NCBI GenBank assembly: GCA_020723185.1
Contig: DYJI01000001.1
Span: 478,456-542,455, forward strand
DNA length: 64,000 nt
Source of the DNA: Sideroxydans lithotrophicus
GTDB taxonomy: Bacteria > Pseudomonadota > Gammaproteobacteria > Burkholderiales > Gallionellaceae
Reading direction: 5' to 3'
Shown: one piece after another, positions 42,612-53,000 of the stretch
Numbering within the stretch: the first letter of the stretch is position 1
Layout: each line of letters opens with the position of its first letter
Notes under the pieces: generated by a model
What the model was told of the DNA's origin: nothing
Seen by the model: only the letters and a program-made list of their open reading frames with translations
Database searches by the model: none
Made by a program: the position numbers and the translations under genes

Positions 42612-43207
42612 GAGGCCATGACACGGGATACAGGATTCAGGATTCAGTGGGTGGGGTGATGGCTATCCCCGAGTCCAGAATCCCGAATACTGAATCCTCA
42701 AGAGGCTTCACTCTGATCGAACTCATCGTCGTTATCATCATCATCGTGGTAATGGCTGGTCTGTTCCTTGTGCGTGTCCCGCTCATCCAAGAGCGTGCGG
42801 AAAAGGCCGCTATGCAGCAGGTGGAGGGGGCGCTGCAAAGCGCGCTGGTGATGCGCTTCGGTGCATTGCAGACACGCGGCGCGGCCAGCGATAAAGAGTT
42901 GAGCATCCTCGCTACAGACAATCCCATCACCTGGCTACAAAAACTGCCGCCTAACTACAAGGGCGAGTATTACGATCCATCCCCGCGATCCGTCGCACCC
43001 GGTAACTGGATGTTCGATCTCAAGTCGCGCGAACTGATCTATGTGCTCAACTTGTCCGACAATTTCACGCCGGGGCCGGATGGCAACAAATGGATACGTT
43101 TCCATGTGAAGCTGGGATACGAGCCAAAACTGGGGAATCCGGAAGCTGGCAAGGAATTGGTCAGCACCCTGTTCGAGCCGACCCACCCCTATCGCTGGCT
43201 GGAGTGA
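42608..43207 (+). CDS. Type IV prepilin-like protein with atypical leader (mshB position)
   Basis: The protein carries the prepilin peptidase site [18 protein letters not shown], so it is a pilin-like minor subunit of the MSHA pilus; its place between mshG and mshA corresponds to mshB/mshF in Vibrio. The mature part is about 166 residues and includes WLQKLPPNYKGEYYDP and a C-terminus HPYRWLE. ATG at 42608 overlaps mshG (ATGA) and gives a 33-residue leader; ATG at 42659 gives a 16-residue leader (MAIPESRIPNTESSRG). The DNA coding for the leader is made of short GGATTCAG-type repeats, suggesting the 5' end was altered by a repeat element. Which start is used is unclear. Confidence 0.85.
   Translation: MRGHDTGYRIQDSVGGVMAIPESRIPNTESSRGFTLIELIVVIIIIVVMAGLFLVRVPLIQERAEKAAMQQVEGALQSALVMRFGALQTRGAASDKELSILATDNPITWLQKLPPNYKGEYYDPSPRSVAPGNWMFDLKSRELIYVLNLSDNFTPGPDGNKWIRFHVKLGYEPKLGNPEAGKELVSTLFEPTHPYRWLE
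42640..42697. repeat. Short inverted/direct repeats in prepilin leader region
   Basis: GGATTCAGT at 42640-42648 is repeated as a perfect inverted copy, ACTGAATCC, at 42689-42697. A further direct copy, AGGATTCAG, stands at 42632-42640. The element lies between the mshG stop and the codons for the prepilin cleavage site and encodes the leader peptide in frame. It looks like a small dispersed repeat rather than coding conservation. Confidence 0.65.
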
Positions 43208-43211
43208 ATAC

Positions 43212-43829
43212 ATGAACCCGCTCATCGAATCCTGGTTGCTGCAATCTGCCGTCATCTTCCTCGTCTTGGGCAGTGTCGCCGGCATGGCGGTCGGTGCCAT
43301 GCTGCTGTTCCGGCGCGAGCGCTTGCAAAATCTCAGTACGCTGCTGGATCGCTGGATATCGACGCGCCGCTTCGACCGCGCGCTGGAGCGTCGCATCACG
43401 TTGGACCCCTGGTTCTATCGCCACAGGAAAGTGTCCGGTGTGCTGATCCTCGCCGGTGCGGTGTTCATCCTGTATTTCTTCGGCGTGCAACTGGACCGTG
43501 CCGAGACCGTGGCCGGTTTGGCCAAGCGCTTCGCCTACCCGCAGGCGTATGCCGAAGCACTGCTCGATGGCATGGTGCTTTGCGCCTTGCTTGGCGCGCT
43601 CGGTGCCATCGTGGCGGCGCTATTCATCCTGTTCCGTCCCAGCATGATGCGCGGCTTCGAGGAGAGTGCGAACCAATGGCTTTCCCTGCGCAAGACCCTG
43701 AAGCCGCTGGAGATCCCGCGTGACGGACTGGAAGTCTATGTCGAGCGGCACGCCCGGCAAGTCGGCATCTTCCTGCTGCTGGGCGGCCTGTATACCCTGG
43801 TCTTACTGCTGATCTGGCTGAGCCGCTGA
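43212..43829 (+). CDS. Hypothetical membrane protein in the MSHA locus
   Basis: I do not recognise this 205-residue protein. It has an N-terminal helix (SAVIFLVLGSVAGMAVGAML), a basic cytoplasmic segment (RRERLQNLSTLLDRWISTRR), two more helices (GVLILAGAVFILYFFGV, MVLCALLGALGAIVAALFIL) and a C-terminal helix (VGIFLLLGGLYTLVLLLIWL). The two cytoplasmic/periplasmic loops each carry a related pattern (LSTLLDRWISTRR and SANQWLSLRKTLKPLE), suggesting an internal two-fold repeat. It lies 4 bases after the prepilin gene, before the mshA promoter, so it belongs to the mshE operon. It may be a lineage-specific assembly factor. Confidence 0.7.
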   Translation: MNPLIESWLLQSAVIFLVLGSVAGMAVGAMLLFRRERLQNLSTLLDRWISTRRFDRALERRITLDPWFYRHRKVSGVLILAGAVFILYFFGVQLDRAETVAGLAKRFAYPQAYAEALLDGMVLCALLGALGAIVAALFILFRPSMMRGFEESANQWLSLRKTLKPLEIPRDGLEVYVERHARQVGIFLLLGGLYTLVLLLIWLSR

Positions 43830-43907
43830 ACGTCTCGCAGTCCGAACGACAACTGCGCCATTCGTCTGACAGGGCTTGCCGCTTGTAGAATCCACCTCAA
43901 TTTTTGA

Positions 43908-43936
43908 TTGATAACACCGTGTTTTTCGGGTATATT
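43908..43936 (+). promoter_or_regulatory. Sigma-70-like promoter of mshA
   Basis: TTGATA (43908-43913) and TATATT (43931-43936) are separated by exactly 17 bases and lie about 100 bases before the mshA start. The region is AT-rich compared with its surroundings. It gives the major pilin its own transcript, with the terminator at 44498 closing it. Confidence 0.75.
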
Positions 43937-44034
43937 GCCAGCCGCTTGTGTGACCCTTGGCTGCGGCTGGGAGTGAAACGGGCGAAAACGTAATCAAACG
44001 GGGCTGCGGCTCCACCAAACTCTAGGAGAGTGAA

Positions 44035-44412
44035 ATGAAGAAACAACAGGGTTTTACACTGATCGAATTGATCGTGGTGATCGTGATTCTGGGTATCTTG
44101 GCTGCGACGGCTTTGCCGAAGTTCGTGGATCTGTCTACCGATGCAAAAATGGCTGCCGTTAAAGGAGTCGCAGGTGGTTTGGCTTCTGCCGGCGTGGTCA
44201 ATTATGGTGCTCGTTCTCTGGGTGCTTCAAGTACTGCATATGCGTCCACGATTGCGACCAGTGGCGTTCTTTGCGCGAACTTAGGCGCAATTATGCAGGG
44301 CGGTGCGTTCCCGGCAGGGTATACCATCGGTGGCACAGTCCCCAATTGCACAGTTTCGGATAATAGTTTGGCAGCAGCATCTGCGACTGCCACTGTTCCG
44401 GCAATCAACTAA
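44035..44412 (+). CDS. mshA: MSHA major pilin
   Basis: This 125-residue type IVa pilin has a short leader MKKQQG, cleavage before [16 protein letters not shown] (with Glu5), and a mature part with [20 protein letters not shown] typical of MshA. A pair of cysteines (GVLCANLG and VPNCTVSD) near the C-terminus could form the D-region disulfide. The C-terminal third is rich in Ser, Thr and Ala, giving sites for O-glycosylation. CTAGGAGAG precedes the ATG. A strong promoter upstream and a terminator-like hairpin downstream suit high expression of a major subunit. Confidence 0.93.
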   Translation: MKKQQGFTLIELIVVIVILGILAATALPKFVDLSTDAKMAAVKGVAGGLASAGVVNYGARSLGASSTAYASTIATSGVLCANLGAIMQGGAFPAGYTIGGTVPNCTVSDNSLAAASATATVPAIN

Positions 44413-44497
44413 CTTTGGTGAAAAGGTGGCGGCTTGAGCTGGGTCGTATGACGAGCGATTGTTGAACACCATAGTCAAAGTCAGAAGCAAATAACAT

Positions 44498-44523
44498 AAG
44501 GAGGCCGTGGCCTCCTTTGTTAT
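44498..44523 (+). terminator. Terminator/attenuator between mshA and mshC
   Basis: AAGGAGGCC (44498-44506) and GGCCTCCTT (44509-44517) form a perfect stem around a minimal loop, followed by TGTTAT. The T-tract is interrupted, so partial read-through to the minor pilin genes is plausible. Confidence 0.8.
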
Positions 44524-44586
44524 ATGCAGGTTACGGTGTGACATTGTGTCGAGTCACGGCTGTAGAGTGTAACGATTTCACAACGC

Positions 44587-45102
44587 ATGTACAAAATAAG
44601 CGACAACACGAAACTACTGCAACAGCGCGGTTTCACCATGACGGAGCTGATCACGATCATCGTGATCGTCGGCATCTTGGCGGTCGCCGCATTGCCGCGT
44701 TTTTTTGATAGTGACGCTTTTAGCTCGCGCGGCTTTCGCGATCAGGTGATCTCTACTCTGCGCTATGCGCAGAAGACAGCCATCGCCCAGCATCGCTTCG
44801 TGTGCGTGGGTTTTTCCACTGATAACGTCGCGCTGACATGGGGCGTCGACTCTTCCTGCGCTGGCGGCGCGTTGACCATGCCATCGGGGGGGACGGGTGT
44901 GTCGAACGCCAATGTGGCGATCACGGCACCAGCAGCGGGGAACATCAGCTTTGATTGTCTGGGGCGTCCGCGCAAGACCGGAAACGCCCTGGCCACCTGC
45001 GTGCCGGGCAATCATGTCGATGTGCTGGCTGCCACGCAGACGGTGGGAATATCAGGGGCTACCGATATCAAAGTCGAACCGGAGACCGGATATGTCCACT
45101 GA
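44587..45102 (+). CDS. mshC: Minor prepilin MshC
   Basis: The 171-residue protein has a 15-residue leader ending QQRG, then FTMTELITIIVIVGILAVAA with the conserved Glu, so it is processed by prepilin peptidase. A GspH-like mature domain follows (FRDQVISTLRYAQKTAIAQH) with four cysteines (FVCVGF, DSSCAGG, FDCLGRP, ATCVPGN), likely two disulfides. It is the first of the minor pilin genes mshC-mshD-mshO-mshP; mshD overlaps by 11 bases. Confidence 0.88.
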   Translation: MYKISDNTKLLQQRGFTMTELITIIVIVGILAVAALPRFFDSDAFSSRGFRDQVISTLRYAQKTAIAQHRFVCVGFSTDNVALTWGVDSSCAGGALTMPSGGTGVSNANVAITAPAAGNISFDCLGRPRKTGNALATCVPGNHVDVLAATQTVGISGATDIKVEPETGYVH

Positions 45103-45625
45103 ACTGCCGGCATTCCCAACAGCGCGCGCGAGTGTTGCGCGCCGTCAGTGCGGTGTCAGCCTGATCGAGCTGATCATCTTCATCGTGATCGTCAGTGTGG
45201 CTCTTACCGGAATATTGCTGGTGATGGACCAGGTCACCCGGCATAGTGCCGACCCCCTCATCCGTAAACAGGCCATCGCCATTGCAGAATCCTTGCTTGA
45301 GGAGATCGAGCTGCAGGACTACATCGATGGCAACGACGGGGTGACGACAACCTGCCCGGTCGCCAGCGCTGTGACCCCGACCAATCGCAGTTCGTATCAT
45401 ATCCTCGATTGTTACAAGGGATTCCCGAATGGCGGGGCGACGCCGGGCATCTATGACTTGGGCGGCACCATCGTGCCCGGCCTCGAGAACTATAGCGCGA
45501 CAGTCGCGCTGTCTGACGGAGGGTTGGGCGGGATCGCGGCCGGGGATTCGGTCAGGATAGCGGTGACGGTCACGACACCGCAAGGCGAGAGTGTCGTCAT
45601 CGAAGGTTACAGGACGAAATATTGA
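45092..45625 (+). CDS. mshD: Minor prepilin MshD
   Basis: The product of about 177 residues has a 21-residue leader ending RRQCG and the segment VSLIELIIFIVIVSVALTGI, a pilin N-terminus with Glu5. It continues with MDQVTRHSADPLIRKQAIAI, a well-conserved MshD feature (DPxxRxQAxAxAE.LLEEI). The ATG at 45092 overlaps the end of mshC. It is a pseudopilin-like component thought to initiate or decorate the MSHA pilus. Confidence 0.9.
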   Translation: MSTELPAFPTARASVARRQCGVSLIELIIFIVIVSVALTGILLVMDQVTRHSADPLIRKQAIAIAESLLEEIELQDYIDGNDGVTTTCPVASAVTPTNRSSYHILDCYKGFPNGGATPGIYDLGGTIVPGLENYSATVALSDGGLGGIAAGDSVRIAVTVTTPQGESVVIEGYRTKY

Positions 45626-46554
45626 TGCCGAGCCATCATCCATCATGCGACAGAGGTGCTTACATCCCGCGCGTCCCTGCCAAGGGCGGGATGTCTCGTG
45701 GATTCACACTGATAGAAATGATCGTCGTCATCGTCATCTCCGGCATCATCGCCGGCATCGTGGCGATCTTCATCAAGGCACCGGTTCAGGGGTATGTCGA
45801 TAGTGCGCGTCGGGCGGAGTTGACCGACATCGCCGACCTGGCAGTAAGGCGCATGGCGCGCGACATCCGCACATCGGTCCCGAACAGTCTGCGGACTGCG
45901 ACCTGTTCGCCGCTTTGTGTGGAATTCCTGCCGACCAAGGACGGTGGTCGCTATCGGGCGATCGAAACCGGCGCGGGGCCTAGCGATGTGCTGGATTTTT
46001 CGATAGCGGACACCAGCTTTGACAGTCTCGGACCGGCGATCACGTTCGCGAACGGCGACCAGATCGTTGTGGGTAGCACAGAGTCTAGCGGGAACCCGCC
46101 GTACCAGGACGTGACGTCGGTCACGACGTGCAATCGCCGTCCGGTTTCCGCGTTCGGCAGCCTGACCAATGTGAGCATCACTTCGGCTGACCCGTTCCCC
46201 CCCTTCTCCAGGTTGTGGGATGCCTCGCCGGCCTCGCAGCGTTTCGATGTGGTGGATGGCGTACAACAGGCTGTTACCTATGCTTGCGAAGGGACGCTGG
46301 GAACGCTGGATGCAAAGGGCGATGGGCAGGGACGGTTGGTCAGGCATTGGGGATATGGATTCAATCCGGTGCAGGCGTCGCCAGCCGCGCTGGGGGGGAG
46401 TTCGTCGACCCTGGCGGACAAGGTCAGCGGGTGCCAGATCGATTACGCAGTAGCCAACCAGCGTTTCGGACTGCTTGCCATCAGGCTGACCCTGACCAGC
46501 GGCGGGGAGACGGTCACCTTGTATAACGAAGTCCATGTGAGTAACGCGCCATGA
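45625..46554 (+). CDS. mshO: Minor prepilin MshO
   Basis: MshO is a large minor pilin. The mature protein is about 284 residues after the cleavage site SRG/FTLIEMIVVIVISGIIA and shows YVDSARRAELTDIADLAVRR, typical of MshO. ATG at 45625 shares a base with the mshD stop and would give a 26-residue leader; an ATG at 45691 gives the short leader MSRG preceded by AAGGGCGGG. A perfect 9-bp hairpin covers the latter ribosome-binding site and start, so translation may depend on coupling from mshD. mshP follows with a 4-base overlap. Confidence 0.88.
   Translation: MPSHHPSCDRGAYIPRVPAKGGMSRGFTLIEMIVVIVISGIIAGIVAIFIKAPVQGYVDSARRAELTDIADLAVRRMARDIRTSVPNSLRTATCSPLCVEFLPTKDGGRYRAIETGAGPSDVLDFSIADTSFDSLGPAITFANGDQIVVGSTESSGNPPYQDVTSVTTCNRRPVSAFGSLTNVSITSADPFPPFSRLWDASPASQRFDVVDGVQQAVTYACEGTLGTLDAKGDGQGRLVRHWGYGFNPVQASPAALGGSSSTLADKVSGCQIDYAVANQRFGLLAIRLTLTSGGETVTLYNEVHVSNAP
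45662..45694 (+). promoter_or_regulatory. Hairpin covering the inner mshO ribosome-binding site
   Basis: ACATCCCGC (45662-45670) and GCGGGATGT (45686-45694) are perfect complements around a 15-base loop. The 3' arm contains the purine-rich ribosome-binding region and the ATG at 45691. In mRNA this stem would hide the inner start unless ribosomes arriving from mshD open it. Confidence 0.6.
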
Positions 46555-46994
46555 GCAATCGTCTCAATATCCTGTTCACTGGATGTGACCGTGGCAAGCA
46601 GGGCGGATTCAGCGTCATCTCTGCGATCTTCCTGTTGGTGGTGTTGTCTTTCCTGGGCGTAGCGATGGTGACCTTCTCGACCACCCAGCATCAGAGTGCA
46701 GCCATGGATGTGATGGGCTCGCGGGCTTATCAGGCCGCCCGTACAGGTGTGGAATGGGCGGCCTACCAGATCGTGAACGGCAATGCAGCCAACTGCGCCA
46801 AAGTGTTCAATCCGGGCGACCTTGGGACGGGCGTACTGTCGCCATTCACCGTAACCGTGACCTGTGCGGCGACTGCGGTCAGCGGGGAGACGATCAGCAA
46901 CGTCTATCTGGTCACCTCGACAGCCGTGACCGGTGGCTCTGCCGGAATGCCCGGTTATGTGGAGCGCGTCATCAGCACCAAGATGGGGTTCTGA
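46551..46994 (+). CDS. mshP: MSHA biogenesis protein MshP
   Basis: The 147-residue protein has an N-terminal segment ending DRGKQGGFSVISAIFLLVVLSF, a pilin-like helix in which the usual FTLIE is replaced by FSVIS, as in PilX/MshP-type proteins. It continues with YQAARTGVEWAAYQIVNG, the PilX-like AAR/SGxEWA signature, and two cysteines. It overlaps mshO by 4 bases and precedes mshQ, matching the Vibrio order O-P-Q. Confidence 0.88.
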   Translation: MSNRLNILFTGCDRGKQGGFSVISAIFLLVVLSFLGVAMVTFSTTQHQSAAMDVMGSRAYQAARTGVEWAAYQIVNGNAANCAKVFNPGDLGTGVLSPFTVTVTCAATAVSGETISNVYLVTSTAVTGGSAGMPGYVERVISTKMGF

Positions 46995-47047
46995 TGACGC
47001 TGTGACCTGGGGTCGGGGCAGGTTTCGAGCAACATGGACTTATCCAA

Positions 47048-47053
47048 TATAAT
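47048..47053 (+). promoter_or_regulatory. Possible internal promoter (-10 TATAAT) before mshQ
   Basis: A perfect TATAAT stands in CCAATATAATCGCC, 35 bases before the mshQ ATG. The -35 position holds a poor match (TCGAGC), so strength is doubtful. The 93-base gap between mshP and mshQ is unusual in a locus where most genes overlap. Confidence 0.4.
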
Positions 47054-47087
47054 CGCCGCCAATTCAAAATGGCGGTCGGAGGGAAGT

Positions 47088-50000
47088 ATGAAAAAAACGA
47101 TCAGGGATCTGCTGTGTGCATTGTCGTTGCTGAGTCTGTTGCCGTTGCACGCATATGCGGACTACGTCGGCGAAGTGCAAACCACGAAATATCTGGATCC
47201 GGTCACCACCGCGAAGATTTCCCAGCGCCTGCAGTCCGGGCAAACCGGTATTCAGGTAGGTGACGAGATCTCTTACTACATCCACTTTACTCCAGTGGAT
47301 GGGGGCGGCATCGTCGGTGCGGGCGGGTATGTGACGGATTACATTCCGTCAGGCACGCAAGTGGTGGGCGCACAGTTCGTACAGATACATGCCAATGGCG
47401 GCTATTCCCAAGTGGCACCGCCGCCGCCGCCGCCGGTGCTCTCCGGCCTGGTGCCGGTGTATTCCGAAACGGGAATCTTCTATTCCACCGATTCGAGGAC
47501 AAGTAAATACACCAACGATGGTTCCCCTGCTATCACTCAGGCCAATGGATATCTGGCTGGAGTGGATAAATTCACAGGCCAGACCACGACCCATAATTTC
47601 TGGGATTGGAAAATGTACAACACCTACGCCGCCACGGCGCGTACTACCGCCACGGCGTGCACAGTGGCTAACTGGGTAGCGACATTGGGTGCATCGCCCG
47701 TGGCAGGAACGGATGCCGTGCTGAAGAACGATTACGCGGGTGTCGGACCGTGGAAACGTATCAGCTATCCGGGCTCTTATTTCGGCACTATGACCGGCGT
47801 GTTGGATGCCGCTTCGGGCGGCTGCGTAGGTGGAGTACCCACATCGGCTGGTTGGAATCTGTCCTCGACCAATCCTTTGCCTGCCAACACCACGGCGGTT
47901 CGCTTCGTTGGTGGGCGGGTCACGGTGGGGCAACTGTTCGCGGTGCGTATCACACTCAAGGTGACGCAGCCGATCCCGGCATCCGGACTTACCAATGCCA
48001 CCGAAGTGTTTGGTGGCGATGCAGCTATCAAGGCGGGCGGTGCTGTCGTGGGCAAGGACAACCCGTGGAAATATCATTTCCCGAGTGTGGCGAATTCTGA
48101 TTCTAGCCTCACCGTTGTCAAGCGCGTGGTCGGTATGTGTGTCGGGGTGGGGTGCATTCCGCAGACTTTCTCGGGAGGCGCAGTACCGGCGGCGGCAAAT
48201 CTCAAGCTTCGTTATGAGATCACTTACATGAATACCAGCGGTACCATCCAGACTGGGGTGCAGCTGAGCGATTTGTTGCCGACGGGCGCAGTGCTGGTAG
48301 CGGGTTCGGAATTAGTGAAATCCGGCGCAAATATTCTGCCAACCACGCCCATCGTGGGCGGCTTCAACTTCCAGCCGCTGACAGTACTGGGTTCCGGTGG
48401 CGGCGGTGTGGTGCAGTTCGACGTCAATTTCGCCGCCGCGCCGCCGACGACCTCGCCGTTGATGAACAAGGCTAAACTCTCCAGCACTGCGCTACCCGGC
48501 GGCGTAGAGTCGGTGGCGACCGTCACACCGACTACGAGCGCCAATCTCAATCCGCAAGTTACCACCTCCACGCCGACCGTGGCTCCCGGCGGCACGGCCA
48601 GCTATACCATTTCCATTCCCAATCTGGGCTTGGCAGCAGCCTCGGCGATCAGTGTCATCAATACTCTCCCTGCGACGGGTGGAACAACAGTAGCCGAACG
48701 CTTCACATTCCAGTCGCCTGCGGCGGGTTCGGTATGTGGTGCGGTTGTATTGGCGGCCAATCAGGTGTGCGGTTCGCTGGTTAACGGTGCAATCGTCACC
48801 CCCACCGTGCTCACGGTGACTACGGCAATTCCTGCTATAGGCCCTTACGCTGGCAGTAACCGCGAGCAAGTCACTTTTTCACCGCCAGTCGGATTCACCA
48901 TACCTTCCGGCGCGCGCCTCGATATACCGTTCAACGCTACAGTGGGTGCCAATGTGCCCGCCTCGACCACGTCGTACACTGACGATGTACGGGTGAACTA
49001 TACCGGCGGGCCAGTGCCGAGTGCAGAAGTGGCAGGCACCGCGCCAGTCACAGTAGAGACGCCACTACAAGTCGTCGTGGCGATAGATTGCGTGTATTCG
49101 GGTGCAATCTGCGCACCTTATAGCGGCGGCTTTGTGCCATCCAATAGTAAGTTGCGTTACCGGCTGGATTACGTCAACAAAGGCAGCACGACACAGAGCA
49201 ATGTCAGCCTCAAGAACACATTGCCTACTGGTGTGGCTTTGGTGGCTGGCAGCGATACTTATACCGGGGCGAACCTCGGTCCGGTGACGGCGGTTGGACA
49301 AAGCATGACTTTTGCCACATTACCATCCTTGGCGGCGGGCGCGAGCGGAAAGGCGTTCTTCGACGTGCAACTCGGCGCAACCAACACCAGTGGCACCTAC
49401 ATCACCGACACGGCCAACATCAGCAGTGCTGTTTATCCGGGTGGGTCTTCGTCCAGTCTGACTACCAGCGTTCTGGATTCCGCCAATCTCACAGTGAGCA
49501 AAACCACCTCCACCCCCACGCTCGGGATCGGTGGTGTGGCGACATATAGAGTCACGGTGAAAAATATTGGCAACACTGCGGCTTCCAGTATCATCGTTTA
49601 TGACGAATTGCCGTTCATCGGCACGGTGGCGAATCCGCTGGCGCGATTCAACTACACTGGCACTGCAACAGTCACAGGCATGGCGGTTGCCCCCGTCATT
49701 ACTCCCGTCGCGCCACCCACCTTGCCAGGTTACACCGCGCAAACCAATCGGCAGGAAGTAAAGTTCGATTTTGGGGCGCAAACCTTGGCACCGGGTGCTT
49801 CATTCACGATTGACTACACTGCGACGGCGGGCAATGCGATTCCCGCAGGCAGCACCGTGCATTATTCCGACGCCATCGCGCAATACGCATCCGGCCTAAG
49901 CACTGGTTTGAATGGCTCGCATCTGAATGCCGCTCCAATCACCATCCCGTCTGGGCTGAAGGTCGCGACCACCATAGATTGTGTCTATAGCGGGGCGACT

Positions 50001-53000
50001 TGTGTACCTTACACGGGCAGCGGCATCGTACCGGTGAACGCCAAGGTGCGTTACAAGACGGTGTATGAAAATACCGGCACAACCGCGCTCACCAACGTAT
50101 ATCTGTGTAATCAGGTGAGCTCGACCCAAGCGACTCCGGCATTCACCGCCACGCTCACCCAGCCGGGCGGCGATGTCCCCGCCATCGGCGCACCCGCTGC
50201 GATTGCCGTGGGTAGCCCTGCAGCAACGGCTTGCGGTTACGTAGCCGGGGCTACCAATATCTTTGCTTATCCGCCTATCGCCAGTCTGGCAGCTGGCGCT
50301 TCCGGTACGACGTATTACGATGCCACGACCAATGCGGCAGCTAACGCAACCCTCACCAATGCAGGCACCATAGGCGTTGCCGCTGGTCGGGAAAAATCCA
50401 GCGTGGCAGCTTATGTCAGCAATGTGCCGCAGTTGACGATCACCAAGTCTGTGTCGCCTGCTGCCGTACATGCTGGGCAGAACACCACCTATACACTCAA
50501 GTTGCGCAACACCGGTAGTACCGCCACCAGTAGTTTGTTGGTGTACGACTTCCTGCCTTTTGACGGCAGCACCGCTGATGCAGCAAAGCGCTTTGCCTGG
50601 GTATCCAACGGCGCAGTGAGTTGTGTGCCGGCAACCGGTTGCCCAGCCACCCTGCCCGTAGCCACGGTTTTGAATCCGCCTGCGCTAAGCCCTTACAGCA
50701 CCAATCCGAACCAGCAACAAGTGCTGTGGGATTTCGGTGCGCTGACGCTGCAACCTGGGCAAGAAATTACTTTCTCCTTCACCGCCAGCACCGGGGCCAA
50801 TATGAGTGCCGGCAATTATGGAAATGGCGTGCGTGCGGCCTTTACCAGTGCGGTCGGGGCAGGCAGTGCCGATGCACTGCCCAGTGACACGAGTGATAGT
50901 GTGACAGTGGCCGACTTCTTTGCTGACATCGTGCTCACTAAAACCAACGGGGTTACCACTTTGGCGGCTGGTAGCACGACCACCTATACCATTACAGTGA
51001 AAAATAATGGCCCAGACACCGCGTCCGGCATCAAGATCAAAGATGCGGTAGCGACCGGGCTGAATAAGACTTCGGTCAGTTGTTCGTCGCCAGGGTTCTC
51101 CTGTCCGATCGTGCCTTCACTTGCCGATTTGGAAGGTTCAGGCCTGACGCTGACGCCATTCGCCGCGGGCGCAACGGCAACCATCACCGTGAAAGCCGAT
51201 GTCACCGCAACCGGCAGTACTGTAAGCAACGTGGTGAGTGCCGTGTTGCCACCCAATACCGGCGACCCGGATACCACTACGCCGCTGACTGCGACTGATA
51301 CTGACAGCGTCGTTACCTCCAATCTGAGTACGTCCACAAAGACCTGGGTGGACAACAATGGTGGGAGTCATGATGTGGGCGATGTAATTACCTACAAAAT
51401 TACTCTCAAAGAGACGTCTGGAGTGGCCGCCTCTTCAGTTTCGGTCACCGACACCATCTCTGCTAACTACGACACGCTGACCATCGTCAGCATGCCGTCC
51501 GGTGCGACGAACCATTCCACGGCAACGATGGTCGATATCCGCAACATCTCAGTGCCGGCGAATGGCTCGGCCGTGATCGAGTTCAGCGTTAAGATCAAGG
51601 CGGGGACGCCGACTGGCACTGCGATCCCGAACACGGCGAATGTCAGTGCAGCCAGCGGTGCCACAGCATCGCCTGCAGCCGACCAGGTCATCGTGGGCAC
51701 ACCGCTCGCGAGCGGCATGAAGCAACTGTATCTGGCAGGCGTAGCGGCACCGTACACACTGTCACGCAACGTGACGGCGACTACGGGGGCGACGTTCGCG
51801 ACGATCAACGGCAATAACGCATTCCTGACCTGGACCTTGACGCCGGTGTTGCAGGCGGCCATGACGATCGATCCAGCCGTGTCTGCGACCATCCCTGTGC
51901 AACTCTATCTGGCGACGAACAGTGCCAGGAATTACCGCCCCAGACTCGATCTGCTCTGTGGCGCGACCGTGGTCTCCACCCTGACCCTGCCGAATACGGC
52001 ATTGACTGCCACGGAACAACTGGTTACGGCCAATCTGCCTTTGGCGGCAGCCACCGCCTGCCCGGCAGGTAGCACCTGGGCGCTCAAGGTAACGAACACG
52101 CAAACCAAGTCGAACAGGCGCATCTATGTATATCCTGCTCCCGCAGCTGGTGTATCCCAGATCTCCCTGCCTTCGGCCACGGTGATCAATGTTGACAGCC
52201 TGACTGCCTATGATGCCGCCTATCCGGCCACGACCACGCGAGCTACGCCTTATCCGGCGGGCACGGTGGTCTATCTGCGAGCAGTGGTGAGCGACCCCTT
52301 TGGTTCCTTTGACATCAACGCCGCCAACATCACCATAACCGACTCAAAAGGAACGGTGAAGCAGGCCGCGACGGCCATGACGATGGTGGCGGATTCCAAC
52401 GTGCCACCACCGGTTGCACCCAATTATGCGTCGACCAAGACCTTTGAATATCAGTACACCATCCCGACAGGCGGCGCGGGCGGCCAGTGGACGGCCTCGG
52501 TCAACGCCAAGGAGGGTACCGAAAACACTGTCAGCCATACGCGCTTGGGTGGTTTCAGTGTCGCGCCCCCCATCGATCACTACGAGATCCAGGTCGCGAA
52601 CAGCAGCATCACATGCATGCCGACCACGGTGACGGTGCGCGCTTGCCAGAATGCGACCAATCCCTGCGACACGGTTGCGAGCACCATCAACAGCAATGTC
52701 ACCTTGTCGAGCACGGCATCCTCCACGCTGTCGCCGACCACGGTGACTCTGGCGAGCGGGGTCGGGACGAGCAGCCTGAGCTATCCGCTGGCGGCAGACG
52801 GAACGGACGTGACGGTCTCGATCAGCAGTGTCACAGATGCGGCCACCAATGCGACCCAGTGTGCGGGTGGTGCCGGTGGTTGTACGACCACCTTCTCCAG
52901 TGCCGGCTTCATATTGTCGGCGACCACGAATGGTGCCAGCGTCACCATCCCGACGCAGGTGGCAGGCAAGAACAGCGCGCAGTACTACTTGCGGGCGGTC

